Below, in pieces: positions 38,396 to 52,400 of a DNA stretch of 57,500 nucleotides. The stretch covers positions 22,864,635 through 22,922,134 of the forward strand of contig NC_135566.1 of assembly GCF_964340395.1 (NCBI RefSeq). Direction: 5' to 3'. A program made the position numbers and the translations under genes. Numbering within the stretch: the stretch's first letter is position 1; every line of letters starts with the position of its first letter. A model generated the notes under the pieces. The model had not been told where the DNA came from, did no database searches, and worked only from the letters and a program-made list of their open reading frames with translations. The stretch is from Glandiceps talaboti (taxonomy: Eukaryota; Hemichordata; Enteropneusta; Spengelidae).

Positions 38396-39140
38396 GAATA
38401 TCTTGACAGTAAGTTAGGAGTACCCTGCAATGAATATGTTTCAACATCGTGGGATAGCTAGCCATTTTTTGACAATTGACAATATAACATGTATGTAGAA
38501 GCTTAAATTGAGATAAAGTGATGTCTCAAGCTTGTTCCATGTTGGGCACCGTTTACCCGTTAGTTGGAAAACTTAGCTAAATGTTCGTAAACCGTTTTTA
38601 TCTCTCGCAAAGTGACTTTTAATCAATTGCCGCAAAGTGACTTCTATTCAATTGCCGCAAAGAGGTGTGATGTTTTAACGGGGTACCTCACCAAAATAAT
38701 CACAAATCTTCGATTGTCACGCATTCTCAGTTTACAAACGATGGCGTCATAAAATATACACTTTGTCTATGACATATTCAGACTTATAACCAGATTTCAA
38801 CTTTGATATATTTTTATTTACTAGTTAAAAAATCTGGGAAATGATAGACGACAACAATTAATTGAACACAAGTACGTTTACACCATGACACATAGATACG
38901 TTAATTCTATAGTTTGATAAACAATATTGACGAGGTCAATACAGGTCTATATGCTAAGTTTCCATGTAAACCATACTATACTAATAACATAAATATCACA
39001 AAACAGAACAGAACATTCTCTATACTAAACACCATTCAGACTGTCACTCAGTAATATGGTCTTCACCCTTTAATACAAGTGTGAATCACAGTATTCTAGA
39101 ATCAGCAGCGATCTGAGCAACAGCCTCAGACTCTAATTAA
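38396..39140. other. Intergenic, nothing recognised
   Basis: AT-rich. A short doublet (caattgccgcaaagtgactt) lies around 38605-38665. No gene or element seen. Confidence 0.5.
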
Positions 39141-39294
39141 ATAATAACACATGCCAGCGATGGCAATACCACAATTTAGTGCCTGCACAAGTGTTGGCAC
39201 TCTACCAAAATTTTGATGATGCCCAAGCCGGAGAGTGCCAGCCCTAGGGCAAGCACTAATTGTGATATTGCCCGAGCGCATGTGTTACTAATTT
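39141..39294. mobile_element. Short MITE (ATAACACATG family)
   Basis: Terminal inverted repeats ataacacatgccagcgatgg and its diverged complement (gcccgagcgcatgtgttac), in about 150 bp. The interior contains gatgatgcccaagccg, shared with the longer element at 39943. Confidence 0.75.
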
Positions 39295-39942
39295 TATTAC
39301 ACTGTACACTCATTGGTCCAGTCATTTACAAAGCTACTCTTCATTCATCATCATTCGTCATCAATAGAAGAACAGTTTCTCTTTGATGATGCATTTCGAA
39401 ATTGTACTTGCATATAAGCATCTAATATGGACATGTCCTGCATTATTTGTAGGAGATCGAGTGTCCCCACAGCTAATCTGTAAAGAAGATCATGTGATTC
39501 GATTCTGACCAATGACAGCTTGTGTAAGAATGTTGTGTAATAAATACATTTATTAAACCTCACTTATGCCATAGACGCAGCAGTCATTAGCTACAACGGG
39601 AACACGTGACATTCTAATAAAAGTGATGTTGCCCGGTATGTTTTGATGGTGCCCTATATGACGTGAAATTAAAGGTCTGCAGGTAACTATATGCATAACA
39701 AATGGTCGTTCACGTCCACAAGTACAACCCCATGTTATGGCAGGTAGTGAGCACAGAGAATTGGCAGCTCCAACAAACGAACAGTAAAATTCATAAGGCT
39801 AGTGCTATAAGCTTATCAGTCTTTTTCAAACTGTTTGATTAATTCAACATATTCTGATATTCTGGTAATATTTTTCAGCGGTAACACGGCTCATTTTGAC
39901 AACCCAACTTTGACATTTGTTGTTTGCCAGTGTAATGAAATA

Positions 39943-40822
39943 AATAACACATGATTGGCATGGGCTATATCACGATTTATTACCCCCCCCCCCCCCAGGG
40001 ATGGTAGTGTTACGAGTCACATATCTAAAATATATCCATTCAGGATATTTTGGTAAATTTTCATTATGAACTCTAAGTTGAAGTCAAAAAGCATTTACAC
40101 TTTGTACATACAGTGACATTCCGTTGCGTAACAACATAGGTCCTTGACATCTCAACATCGCTATTTCGTACCAGGTACGATTGAACTGTCAACAAGTTTT
40201 ATTATGACATGACTATTTTATGGTCTTTGAGATATGAACTTGTATTACTAATCTAGAGAAGGTGATTGGATATTAAATCTCGGATGATGTCTTTCATCAT
40301 AGACTTAAGAATACGTCATACTCTAAGAATAGAGATTTTGTGTAAACTTGAAAATGTATTCAATTAAGTTGGGTTTTTAGCCCATCTCGGGAGGAGAGGC
40401 GGAGACGGAGATTGGTCATGTAATAAAATCAACCAAGTGGTTAGCTTGGCGTTCGTTGAACCAGATACGTATGTTTCGTTGTGAGTTCTACTCAACACAA
40501 TCCAAGTCGGTACGGTACCTCGTGGAAGAGATGGTTTGAGAAGAAACTAGTTGGTCGGCTAATTCAACGTTATAGTCTTAAATGGAACAGACTGACGATT
40601 GGAACAGCAGTGCGAGTGAGTACTTCCCCGTTTGAACATTAAATATCGATAAACTGCACAGTAAGCTGATCAACAGCGTTTCAGTAGTCAAGACTGACAT
40701 ATTGATGATGCCCAAGCCGAAGGTGACGAAGGTGAGGGTATCATCAATATTACAGTCATGACCACTAGTCCAAGGGTAGGCAATTAATCGGATATTGCCC
40801 ATGCCAATCATGTGTTATTATA
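39943..40822. mobile_element. TIR element, long relative of the 39141 MITE
   Basis: The left end ATAACACATGATTGGCATGG is exactly inverted at the right end (near 40796-40818). The interior of about 830 bp contains the gatgatgcccaagccgaagg block and no recognised gene. Confidence 0.82.
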
Positions 40823-42050
40823 TAAATACTGTCTATTCCAACAATGAGAAAGTAAAATTAGGAATTATTTCTTTTGTCACATGATTTTGTTGCAATAGGA
40901 AACTTGCAAACATGTCATGTTGAATGTTGCATCATGGGCAATCTGATAATAAATACTAATCAATTAGTATTGTAACCAATGTTGATACATTGTTTGTAAC
41001 CACAAATAATCACTTCATAGTTACCCTGATCATTGTGGGGGGTTTATTTTATCAGAAGCTCCAGGTTAGGTATTACAATAACCACAGATAATCCCAGTCC
41101 TTTGCATCTGAGCATGCTCAGTCTGGATTGCATGTTCCCTATTGATTTCTGTCATGTACTTGTTATATGTTATATTCATATTGTGACAAAGTTATAAGCC
41201 AATTTTTAGTGATTGGGCAGGTCATCACGTTTATACATTGGTTTAATGTTACAAGCAACTGATATATAATATGATATCGGTAAACAGTTTAGCAGAAGAA
41301 CGTAACTAATAATTGAGGGTGTGCTGCAAAGCTTTGATGTTCGGCTTTCAAGGAATTGTTATATATATGTAAAAAAAAGTGTGTAGTGACAGACAAACAC
41401 AAATACTGAAAAAATACTAAACCCTGAGGAAGCCAATCCAATTTATCCATTCTTCCTTGTTACCTAACAAAATAAATAAATGTGTCAGGATAGAACAAAT
41501 ATATATAAAAATCAAATTAGATAATTAAAATTGAAAAATGTAACAGCAAATCAAAGAAACAGTCTGACTGCAAACATGAACATTGACAATTGATGTAGAA
41601 AGTAATGGACGTTCAATGGAAAACAGTAACATAAATGATTAAACAATGTCATTTATGAAAATCATGAATCGATATAAAGTTCACTCAATTCAGAGTCCAG
41701 TTAGAAGATAAACAATAAATAACTTGAGAATATAACACATCGTCCATGAATTTCGTGAATATTTAAAAAATTATAACAAATAATCGAAGATGTAACAAAA
41801 AACGTAAATAATGATCAGAGTAAAGTCATATCACTGGCAGTTGTAAAAGGGCAAGGCTCAACAAGATCAACCTCCTTTTGCGGCATAACATGATAGTAGT
41901 TTTACATTGTAGCTTTGATAAAATACAGAATCATTCAATCAAATACTTCAATAGCATAAATATGACTAAAATGTCCTTCTTGTGTGGCTTAAAACTGAAT
42001 GTTCACAAGAAAGTGAAAACATGGTAAATGTTCTTCCACAGAGATTAGCT
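40823..42050 (-). other. Septin 3' UTR / downstream region
   Basis: No ORF or repeat stands out. A minus-strand AATAAA (TTTATT at 41043-41048) is a candidate 3' end; the boundary between UTR and intergenic DNA is not visible. Confidence 0.4.
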
Positions 42051-42237
42051 TTATAAATCTCGGTTTGTAACTCGTCCATTTGGTCTTCTGTTGTTGTTAT
42101 TATTGTTTGCTGACTGTTGAGCTTTCATTTGTTCCTGCATCTTTTGTAGCATGTCCTGCATACGTTTGATCTCCTCGTCTTTTTCTTGTAGTAAACGATC
42201 GGTTTCCATATTGGCTGCAGAATCTCTCTTAAGTTTA
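42051..42237 (-). CDS. Septin terminal exon: coiled coil and tail
   Basis: The acceptor is ttactttgtttcag, phase 2, and the stop TAA is at 42053-42051. The exon encodes [19 protein letters not shown], continuing into a predicted coiled coil ([17 protein letters not shown]), then a run of six Asn and a polar tail ending TNRDL. An ORF reading starting at 42254 includes intron bases and is not the true exon start. A possible minus-strand AATAAA lies at about 41048-41043, roughly 1 kb downstream. Confidence 0.94.
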
Positions 42238-45200
42238 CTGAAACAAAGTAACATATTTTGTTACACAAGTTGTTAATTTTAATGATTTCTACAATATCAG
42301 AACTAATACAACTTTGTCTCAAATCAGTCATTATGGTAAATTCAACAGTTGCATGATGTTTATGGTTAAGATTTCGACAATTTCGGTCTTACTTTAGCTT
42401 GTGTTGGCATGGCACCTGTCTGATTAAAATATGATGTGAATACGGCTGGGTAGAAGGCAAAGGAAGGAAACATATGTAAATAAAGAAATACAAGCATATT
42501 CACTAAATCAGATTTAATCAGATTTGCATGACACAAAATTCTCTCAATTTTCTCGATGAATATTTGTTCCCTCCACCTAAAGTATGTCCCCTTCACCGTA
42601 TAAAGCACATTGCCAATATTCCATTTACATAACCAAACTCGAAATTACGTTAAACTTTTAAGATGAAAAAATTAGAACCCAAAGTAGTATTTGTTTTACA
42701 ATTGCTTGTACCGAGATAAAAATGGCTTTGTCCATTTTGTAGAGGAAAATTGTAAATAGACTTTAGTGATAATGACAATAGTATGAAAATGAAGATTGGT
42801 TATATCATGATGGAATTTATGGTGATACAGGTACATGTATATAGCTACACTATTCTATCACAATATTAGCCAAAATGGGCATACTTATGAAAGAAATGAA
42901 AAGTTTAAGAGCTGAGTGTGATCAAGTGTAGTTAAATGCACCAATTACTTCCCTGTGTATTAATGACGCTTTTTTATCTTTACCTTTCCCCTTTGATTTC
43001 CCGGCTTTTATGTTTTTGCCTGTGTGTTAAAGCAAGAATGGCAACAAACTATATTAAAACAGGAAAGCTTTATTGCAGTTTGCAGCCATCTTTAAAAGGT
43101 GTTTGTTGCGACAATCTTTAAAATGGGTTTGTTGCAGCAATCTTTAAAATGTGTTTGTTGCAGCAATCTTTAAAATGTGTTTGTTGCAGCAATCTTTAAA
43201 ATGTGTTTGTTGCAGCAATCTTTAAAATGTGTTTGTTGCAGCAATCTTTAAAAGGTGTTTGTTGCAGCAATGATCTTTAAAATGGGTTTGTTGCAGCAAT
43301 CTTTAAAATAGGTTTGTTGCAGCAATCTTTAAAATGGGTTTGTTGCAGCAATCTTTAAAAGGTGTTTGTTGCAGCAATCTTTAAAATGGGTTTGTTGCAG
43401 CAATCTTTAAAAGGTGTTTGTTGCAGCAATCTTTAAAAGGTGTTTGTTGCAGCAATCTTTAAAATAGGTTTGTTGCAGCAATTTTTAAAATGGGTTTGTT
43501 TGTTGCAGCATTTAATCTGGTCATGAGATCACTGTGAATGCTATACACATCGTGCTCATCAACATCCTGCACTATAGAAAGTGGAACCTTTCGACAAAAA
43601 GTTAAATCTTTTAGACCTAAAATGTATCAAATGGATGAGATTAAGTGGATCGAATTATGTGAATCAGATTAAGTAGATCAGATTAAGGAGATCAGATTAA
43701 GTGCATCAGATTAAGTGGATCATATTAAGTGGATCAAATTACGCTGATCAGATTAAGTAGATCAGATTAAGTGGATCAGATTAAGTAGATCAGATTAAGT
43801 GGATCGGATTAAAGTTGTCAAATTGTTTAAAATTGCCATTTTTTCAACATTTTGAAATCAAATTTTGCCGTTGGTATCATATTCTATGCACTAAGTTACA
43901 TTGATTCTGCATTGACTTGGTTGATATTGATTGCTGGTAAAATTGTATTTGTTAAAAAATATAAAAATATTTTTTTTTGTGTACGTACACAAATGTTACT
44001 GTCGAAAGATGTGTACTTGACGCGTGACATATCATTCGTACATGCGCACAATATTGTTGGTATTGTTGCTAATAGACAACATGGCTCCGAACATGATCGA
44101 TGGTAATGTGGAACTGCTCCATTCCGCTAGTAAAAACAAGTGGGGGAAAAGAAATGAGGGCAAAATCAACATTTTTAATTTTCAATTTGTATTTGCCTAA
44201 ACACGTCTATATTATCGACATTTTAATGTATTCTGATAAAAAATACTCCATGGCATACACTGAGAACCTTGTCCCTGTGAACGTTGGCCCCACCACGTCA
44301 CAACGACTAACGAGACCCAGCGGTGAATTGTAATATTAATTAGACTATGTAGTTATGGAAGTGTCACAATCGCCCATCTATTCCCAAGCCGATCAGACCA
44401 TCGGCCATAGACAGAGCTGTGAAAATATACCTTGGGTTGCCGCTGCTGAGTTATATTGGAGCATGTCCCACATACAGGATGCGAATAAAATGATAACTGA
44501 TCGCCTACAATTCAACACATCAGCCATACTTTATTCTCCGTCATCAACGCACTACAGTTCACAGGTTTGCAATACCAGACCTTACATACTACGGTCTGCA
44601 TACTACAACTAATCGGACCTTACAACGCACCGGTCCGTACTACTCGACGGAATTTCACGCTCAACTCTCCCTAAAACTACAAACCACATGTAAACCTGGG
44701 TATTTCCTGCTCAAACTGGCTACAATGTTACTAACTGTCCGGAGGTGACGTAGTTCTTCCGGATTGGTCCAGAAATAGCGAAAATGACCCAGCTCTACAA
44801 AGTAAAAGTACTAGCTGTCCCAATAATACACTTTGGGTCTAACAAACAGTAAACAGTAATTAATATGGTAACTAATAAACTACTAAACAAACTTTACGAG
44901 GTGGCGGCTCGTATCGTCACACAAGTAAACTCAGGGCAGCTTGATATATTGTGGAATTTTGCTGGAAATAAAATACATGCCAACATGGCTTTCTTATAGC
45001 GATGATCTTGACGACATTATCTTATACATCCATGATTATATGTACGTGAACCGGGATGTGATGATGCACTGCAGCCTAAAAATGGAAAATTTTATCGTAT
45101 GATAGCACGTCAAGTATCAAAGTCTATGCATTCGGAGAGGGGTATGTATTGAACTATTTAGCGAGCTGGGCATTTGCTAACGTTCCTTCCATAAATATAT

Positions 45201-46871
45201 GATCAGTGCCATTGTCAAAATGAACACATGTCACGAGAAGCACAGTGAGGTCTGCGTCTGCCATGCAATATCGTTGACGTTGTAAATTTTTGTTGGATGT
45301 CTGTTGACATTGAAGTGAAGTAGGTAACGTAGATAGGTAAAACTGATCACTCAATGTGACATTCACGCTCATCAGAACAAACATTACTGCCAAGATAGCC
45401 CTATTTGCAGACGGTGCAGCATGCAGGGTTCAACTCGTACGAAAGGACGACGAACACCGTATGCAAACGGGCCTACAGGTTTCTTCATCTGTAGTTCCAA
45501 ATATCAAATATACTTATAAATGTTACAGACACAACCACCGTGACTTGTGATTCCGCTGTGGCTGTGGCAACGATTTCGCCATGTGCAATGTATTGTTTTC
45601 ACTACCGGTGATTGACGATGTACAGTAACTTCCGTTGGTTTTATTTTCAATTCAGGGGCGAAAATCAATAGCTAGAAAGTAGTACAAAATTAAAATACTG
45701 CCAATGGCGTTGTAGCACAACTGTACAGTTTTTAAAAATGTTTATCAATATGGTAGTCCATGCTAACAATAAGTGTTCATTTGGTGAATGACTATCCAGT
45801 TGCCTAGCCAACTATGTTGCTATCTTTACGATATATGCTATCATTTGGCTGTTGCTATGGGCGTGGTCATGTTGTTAGATATATTTGCATACATTTTTGT
45901 GTTTTTGTTCACTTGTGTATGAATTCCTGATATTATCTTTGCAATATACATGATCATTTGGTTGTTGCTATGGGCGTGGTCTTGTTACTAGGCATATTTG
46001 CATACATTTTTTGAAAGTTTATTCAGTTGTCTATTAATTCCTGTTGTTATCTTTGCAATATATGTGATTTGGCTGTTACTATGGGCGTGGTCTTGTTGCT
46101 AGGCAAATTTACATACGTTTTTTGAATGTTTATTCAATTGTCTATTAATCCCTGTTGTTATCTTTGTGAAATACACGACCGTTTGGCTGTTGCTATGGGC
46201 GTGGTCATGGTTGCTAGGGTATTTGCATACATTTTTTGAATGTTTACTCATTTGCCTACCAGATGATGTTGTTATTTGACCAAAATATACTGCCATTTGT
46301 TTGTTGCTAAGGGCGTGGTCATGGTCGCTAGGGCCAATTTTGTCAAAATGTTTTGAAGAAAATCTGCAGAATAACACTTTCAGAAACATCTCATCAAGTT
46401 TCAGACTCGGTGTACTTTTTGAGATATAAGTTTTTGACCAAAAATGAACATTTTACACCTAATTTGCATATCACTCATGGAATCATTGTATGCTTAATAA
46501 TTCTTCGTCCATACATCCCTAGATGCATTCCCATTAACTTTCAGCCCAATCTGCTCAGTAGTTTTCGAATTATAGACTTTTAACCAAAAAGACACATTTT
46601 TAGCCCTAATTTGCATATCACTGATGGAATGATCATGTCATGAACAAATCTTACTTTACACCCCCTTACAAATGTTCCCACCAAATTTCGCACCAATCTG
46701 CCCAGTAGTTTATGAGTTTAAGTTTTTTGACCAAAAATCACATTTTTTGACCCAAATCACACACCTGTGATGCGATCATTTTGATTTGTACAATTTCCCA
46801 ACTAGACACCCAAGGTAATGGACCCACCAAATATCATGGCAATCGGTTCAGTGGTTTTTGACTTTAAGTTG

Positions 46872-46936
<65 letters not shown>

Positions 46937-46938
46937 CC

Positions 46939-46979
<41 letters not shown>

Positions 46980-49417
46980 GACAGACAGAGGCCGGGCGAT
47001 CCCTATAGCACTACTGAACCTCAGTTCAGTTGTGCTAATAAAAAGGGACAATGTAACACTTCTGTACGTCATGTAAAATGAACTTGCCGATACAACCAGA
47101 AACTATATACAACAATTGCACAATAAGTATAGCTTTCAACTTTCAAGGATAACAAACATAGCTCTTCCTTTGCCTTCGCTACGGAGGGCAGATACTTCGA
47201 ACATGTCAGCCATGATAGTGAAGTCGCGTCCCAAATTCTCGCATGATCTCGTCTCTTAAATGACGTGGCAATTTGTGCGGTAATGGCAGGAGGTTCAAAA
47301 CATTTTGTTTATGATCGAATTATTCTCTGAAGCCGTACGTCGTTACAAGGGTCAATTTGACTTGCATCCGTGGACGAGGCAATTGATTACATGGTAAAGG
47401 TTGGTTCTACACGATCTTTTACAGTATTTGAAATATTGAAAAAATGGCAATTTTAAACAATTTTACAACTTTAAGTAGATCAGATTAAGTGGATCAGATT
47501 AAGTAGATCAGATTAAGTGGTTCAGATTAAGTAGATCAGATTAAGTGGATCAAATTACGCTGATCAGATTAAGTAGATCAGATTAAGTGGATCATATTAA
47601 GTGGATCAGATTAAATAGATCAGATTAAGTGGATCAGATTAAGTAGATCAGATTAAGTGGATCAGATTAAATAGATCAGATTAAGTGGATCAGATTAAGT
47701 AGATCAGATTAAGTGGATCAGATTAAGTGGATCAAATTACACTGATCAGATTAAGTAGATCAGATTAAGTGGATCAGATTAAGTAGATCAGATTAAGTGG
47801 ATCAAATTAAGTGGATCAAATTACGCTGATCTGATTAAGTAGATCAAATTAAGTAGATCAGATTAAGTGGATCAGATTAAGTGGATCAAATTACGCTGGG
47901 CAGATTATGTGTGCTTTGAATAGTTTCTCATCTAAGAAACTTTACTAGCACATTTCACAGTAATATACCTGGTAATTTTGGAGTCACAACATTTGAACTT
48001 AATATCACCACTTTAGACCTAATTTGCAAGGTAGTGCTTTTAAAGAATTCTTAATCAAAACACTCCTAGAAACATCACAACCAAATTTCAAACTGCCCAG
48101 TAGTTCCCATATGTCTACACTTAATTTGCATATCAATGCTTCATTCACGAATCACTGGATTAAGTAGATCAGATTAAGTGGATCAGATTAAGTAGATCAG
48201 ATTAAGTAGATCAGATTAAGTGGATCAAATTACGCTGATCAGATTAAGTGTGCTTTGAAACAAACAATGATCAAATATAAGGTTTTGCCCAAAAATCACA
48301 ACTCATTTAGACCTTATTTGCATAGCAACGATCTGATCATCTTTTTCAAGTACAAAGCCTCAGGCAAGCAACACAATTTGTCTCAACACATCATTACCAT
48401 ATTTCAAACCAATCCACCAAGATTTTGAGTGTTTCTGATAGCCCTCATTTGAATTGTGCTTGTCTGGTCATTTTCTCTTCAAGAATCTCACAGCTAAAAT
48501 TAACATCCCTTCCCTATCCCCTAGTAATGTTGACTTTGTAGTTCACAGGCATTTATGAACATGCACACGCACACACACACACACACACACACCAATACAC
48601 ATACATACATACATACATACATACATACATACATGCACACATGCATGCATGCATGCACGCATGCACGCATGCACGCATGCATACATACATACATACATAC
48701 ATACATACATACATACATACATACATACAGACAGACAGACAGTCAGACACGCACATATGCATGCACATGTACACACAGACACATTATCATTCAGTTGTGT
48801 TCAAAAGGAAATATGAAAGTGGGTTTGTGCAAACGTTAGACATAATCTTACTTCCTCTCTTTCGAGCTGACTGGATTGAAAGGGTGTCCTGAACTCTCAA
48901 TTCTCTTCAGTCGATAGTTTTCATAGTGTACATCACACGTCACTTCCTTCAAATCGTGCATGTGTGTCCTGTCAATAGAAAGTGTACAATGATCTATAAC
49001 GCCATTAGCACATCTTCTCATATTACAGTTAGGAATAAATAGAATCTGACTTCATATTTTTATATACTTTGAAACTGTTTCTGCTGTTTATAAAGATAAA
49101 GTCTAAAAACAGTGCAAGTGGATGTGGTTCAACCTCAGACAACTATAGAGAACTTTGCACTACAACAATCAATGCGAAGTTCCAACATATCTCAAAGGTC
49201 CCTAGTTAGCTAATATTTAGTTTATATAAAGTTATTTGTCAGCAAATACTTCAAACATGATCATATCTGTCCTAATAGATTGTGGGAGTGTGTAAAGGTG
49301 CACTTGTATAACTACTGGTTGAGGGCGCTAGATTACAGTGGGAGGTCTCTGTCTCTGTCTCTTTCACTGTCTGTCTATGTCTGTCACTGTCTGTCTGTCT
49401 GTCAGTCTCTCGCTCTT

Positions 49418-49454
<37 letters not shown>

Positions 49455-52400
49455 ATATTTGTTAAAAAATAAAGTATGAGCAGTAAGTAGTCTACTTTTT
49501 ATCCTGGATATAGGCCTACTTACCTAATTAACATATTTCGCAATTTTACGAAATCACAATGTTTGGAATTTTCAACTGTAAGACAATCATATTGAAAATA
49601 GTTTATAGTTCAATGTCTGAATGACGTAAACATAAAACGTAAACATAAAACAGAAAACATTCAACTTGAAACAAACAAACAAACAAAGAAGTTATTAATT
49701 TGGCAACATTAACTATGTCTATATCCACTAAATAACAAATGTCGCATGCACTACATCTGTGTGTAACGACTTTCTAAATGTATCAAATATTTGCTTCATA
49801 TATCAATCAAATCAGGCCACAGTAATTTGGACGAAAGAACCCTGGCAGAGAAACAATATTATTCTAGTTGAGGCCATCGACAATTCATTTTACTCTGGGC
49901 ATCGAGGTTTTTTCGGCCTTCTCAACTACATCATTTTGTAGTGTACAATAACAGCCACAGGCGTTATTGGAGTTTACATCCACGTACGAAGCTGTGGTTA
50001 TGAATACATGATATGATATGATATGGTGATCCTTGACAGAGGCTGCTGTCACATGGTATACTATATAACTTTATTACTATAGATCCACTGTACAACAAAA
50101 TTGTGTTGTGTTGTTGCGTAGAGTAGATTTAAAAGCTGGACAAACTCTTTACAGCAATAAATCGAAGGGTGGTTGGGAACATTACTATGGCTCAACTGGA
50201 GAGTTATGTGCCAAAACAGTATAAACAAGCGACCTATCGGTCAGAATAGCTCCGCTGTTTTTTTGTTTTTATTTTATTTTTTATTTTGGTGACATGTAGA
50301 AGTGGTTCAGTTCTTCACTATGCAGTTTTGTTTTAGCGATGCAATAAAGTGGTTAGTGGTTTCATATGATGTCTCACTATAAAACACATTTTACACAGAA
50401 GTTGGTAATGTATTGTACTTTTATACCATAGTCACCATTTTATAACAAAAATCTACAGTTATGAAAAATTGCACAAAATCTCAGAAAAAAATGACTGGGA
50501 AAATGCACACAAGAAAAAGAAAAAAAAGAGGATTTTGAGGTTGGCTATAAATAATTCCAGTGTCTTACAGCTTTAACCCTGGAAAATTTTAATGATGAAT
50601 GAAATAAACTAGGGATCTAAAATAATTTTGAGGCAATTTGAATTTCAATTTTCTAACAAATTTACCAAGTCAACAACATTCAACTTGTACTAGTTGTAGT
50701 AGATATATATATAGGGAAGAAATGTATTAATCGCCATCTTAGTTTCCGTACGGCGACAATCCCCAAGTACCCGAAAGAGAGTCATTCTCAGCCATTGACA
50801 GGGTTCGACACTGGAGTAAAAAAGTCACTATCCCACAGGACTAGTAAAATTGATAACGTAGTAGTCCTGCAAAAAATCTGGTGGTCCTATCTTTAAGTGC
50901 TTTCGCTTGTTCACTTAGGCTCTTCATCTCTCTTAGTTTTTGCTCAACTTCTAATTCACTTTTCCAAACCCCATATTTATTTCAAACCGTGTGTTGTAAT
51001 TGAACTGTCTATTTCTTTGTAGTTGTTTGTGCATCATCAACTCATTACTGTAATTTTATTCTCTTTTTTATGTATTGGAGCTTCTTCTCTTTTTTGTTGC
51101 TTTCTGTGAGTAGTTTGTCTTAATTGAGGGGGGGGGGAGTAATAAGATGTTATGTGGTCTTATTTCTAGCTCATAACATTTCTGGTACACATTGATCTAA
51201 CTATTGCATTTTTAAAAGACAAAAAATTACCTTCCCATGGAGCAAGTCTTTATAGTGTTGTCCTTAGTGCATATTAGAATGTATTTACAACATAAAAATA
51301 AATAAATTTGAAGGTTACCAGCAGTTACAGCAAAATTTTGTTACTAATTACATGTACAAGTCACTTCGTCTATTTTCGTGTCTATGTACTTCCGGGTTGA
51401 CATAAACGTTAAACGTGATACAGTCGGCCCTATAATTACTAAGAAATGACAAAACCGTTCGCAAAATAAAGTTCAGGATTTTAATTTTTCAAACTGAATA
51501 TCAATATCCACTACACATTCAATAACTGGTTTCGCGTATTTAGAAATGTGCCCCAAAACATGAACACGGAACACGGAACACGGAATCGTACCGTGTCAGT
51601 GTTACTAACTAAGTTAGCAGTTTCATTGTAGGCTGTAAGTTGTACCGGTAAAAAAACGATCATCACATCATGTAGGAAGTACAAAAACATAGAACACGTT
51701 GTTTTCTTGCTGAATAAACTCACTGAAATAACAACACGGTCAAATCGCGTCTTCGACTTTGACAGCCACCATTGTTATGATTGAGCTTCACTTACTTCCG
51801 TTGAACGTGGCCAGTACAGTGTAGAGGCCAGCCTTACCCTTATTATACACAAATCATCGTACAACTAATTTTATTGGCTATAATATTAGCTACATTTGAA
51901 AGGTCTCACTTGATTAGCTCATCCTTCGCTATTCCCGTTTTCAAGAGACACCCCACCAGAATAAAGTGCCACGTAGTACAGCAATGGCGCGAGATCGCCT
52001 GTTGGGCGACTTTCCCACCGGGTGTGCTTTTCGAAAAATACACAACACATGCTTTTATGACACGGAATCATAGAAAATCTACCCCGTTTCCAAACTAATC
52101 GCAATTTTATCGCGAATAGACAACCGGAGTTGGTCAAAATAGCAAATTAAAAATCAAATGAATTTTACTATGACCGTGAATTCATCATATAGCCGGTGGT
52201 TTGAATTCTGAGCTCCCTACTAATATACCTATCACAGAAAGTTACTCGACTCGCGGGATAGCGGACCGGTGACCAGCGTGTACGTGTATGTCGAACCCTT
52301 GCTATACGTTACAGCATAGACCCTCCTGGTTACAGTGGTAACACTCGTTCATGTTCGATTACCTTTCATAAAGAAAACACAACGAAATGGTTGAAGTGAT

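Noticed and set aside
45154-45393. A 79-codon - frame with a hydrophobic start resembling a signal peptide.
   Set aside because: It lies within the TTAA element, has no recognised homologue and no supporting context.
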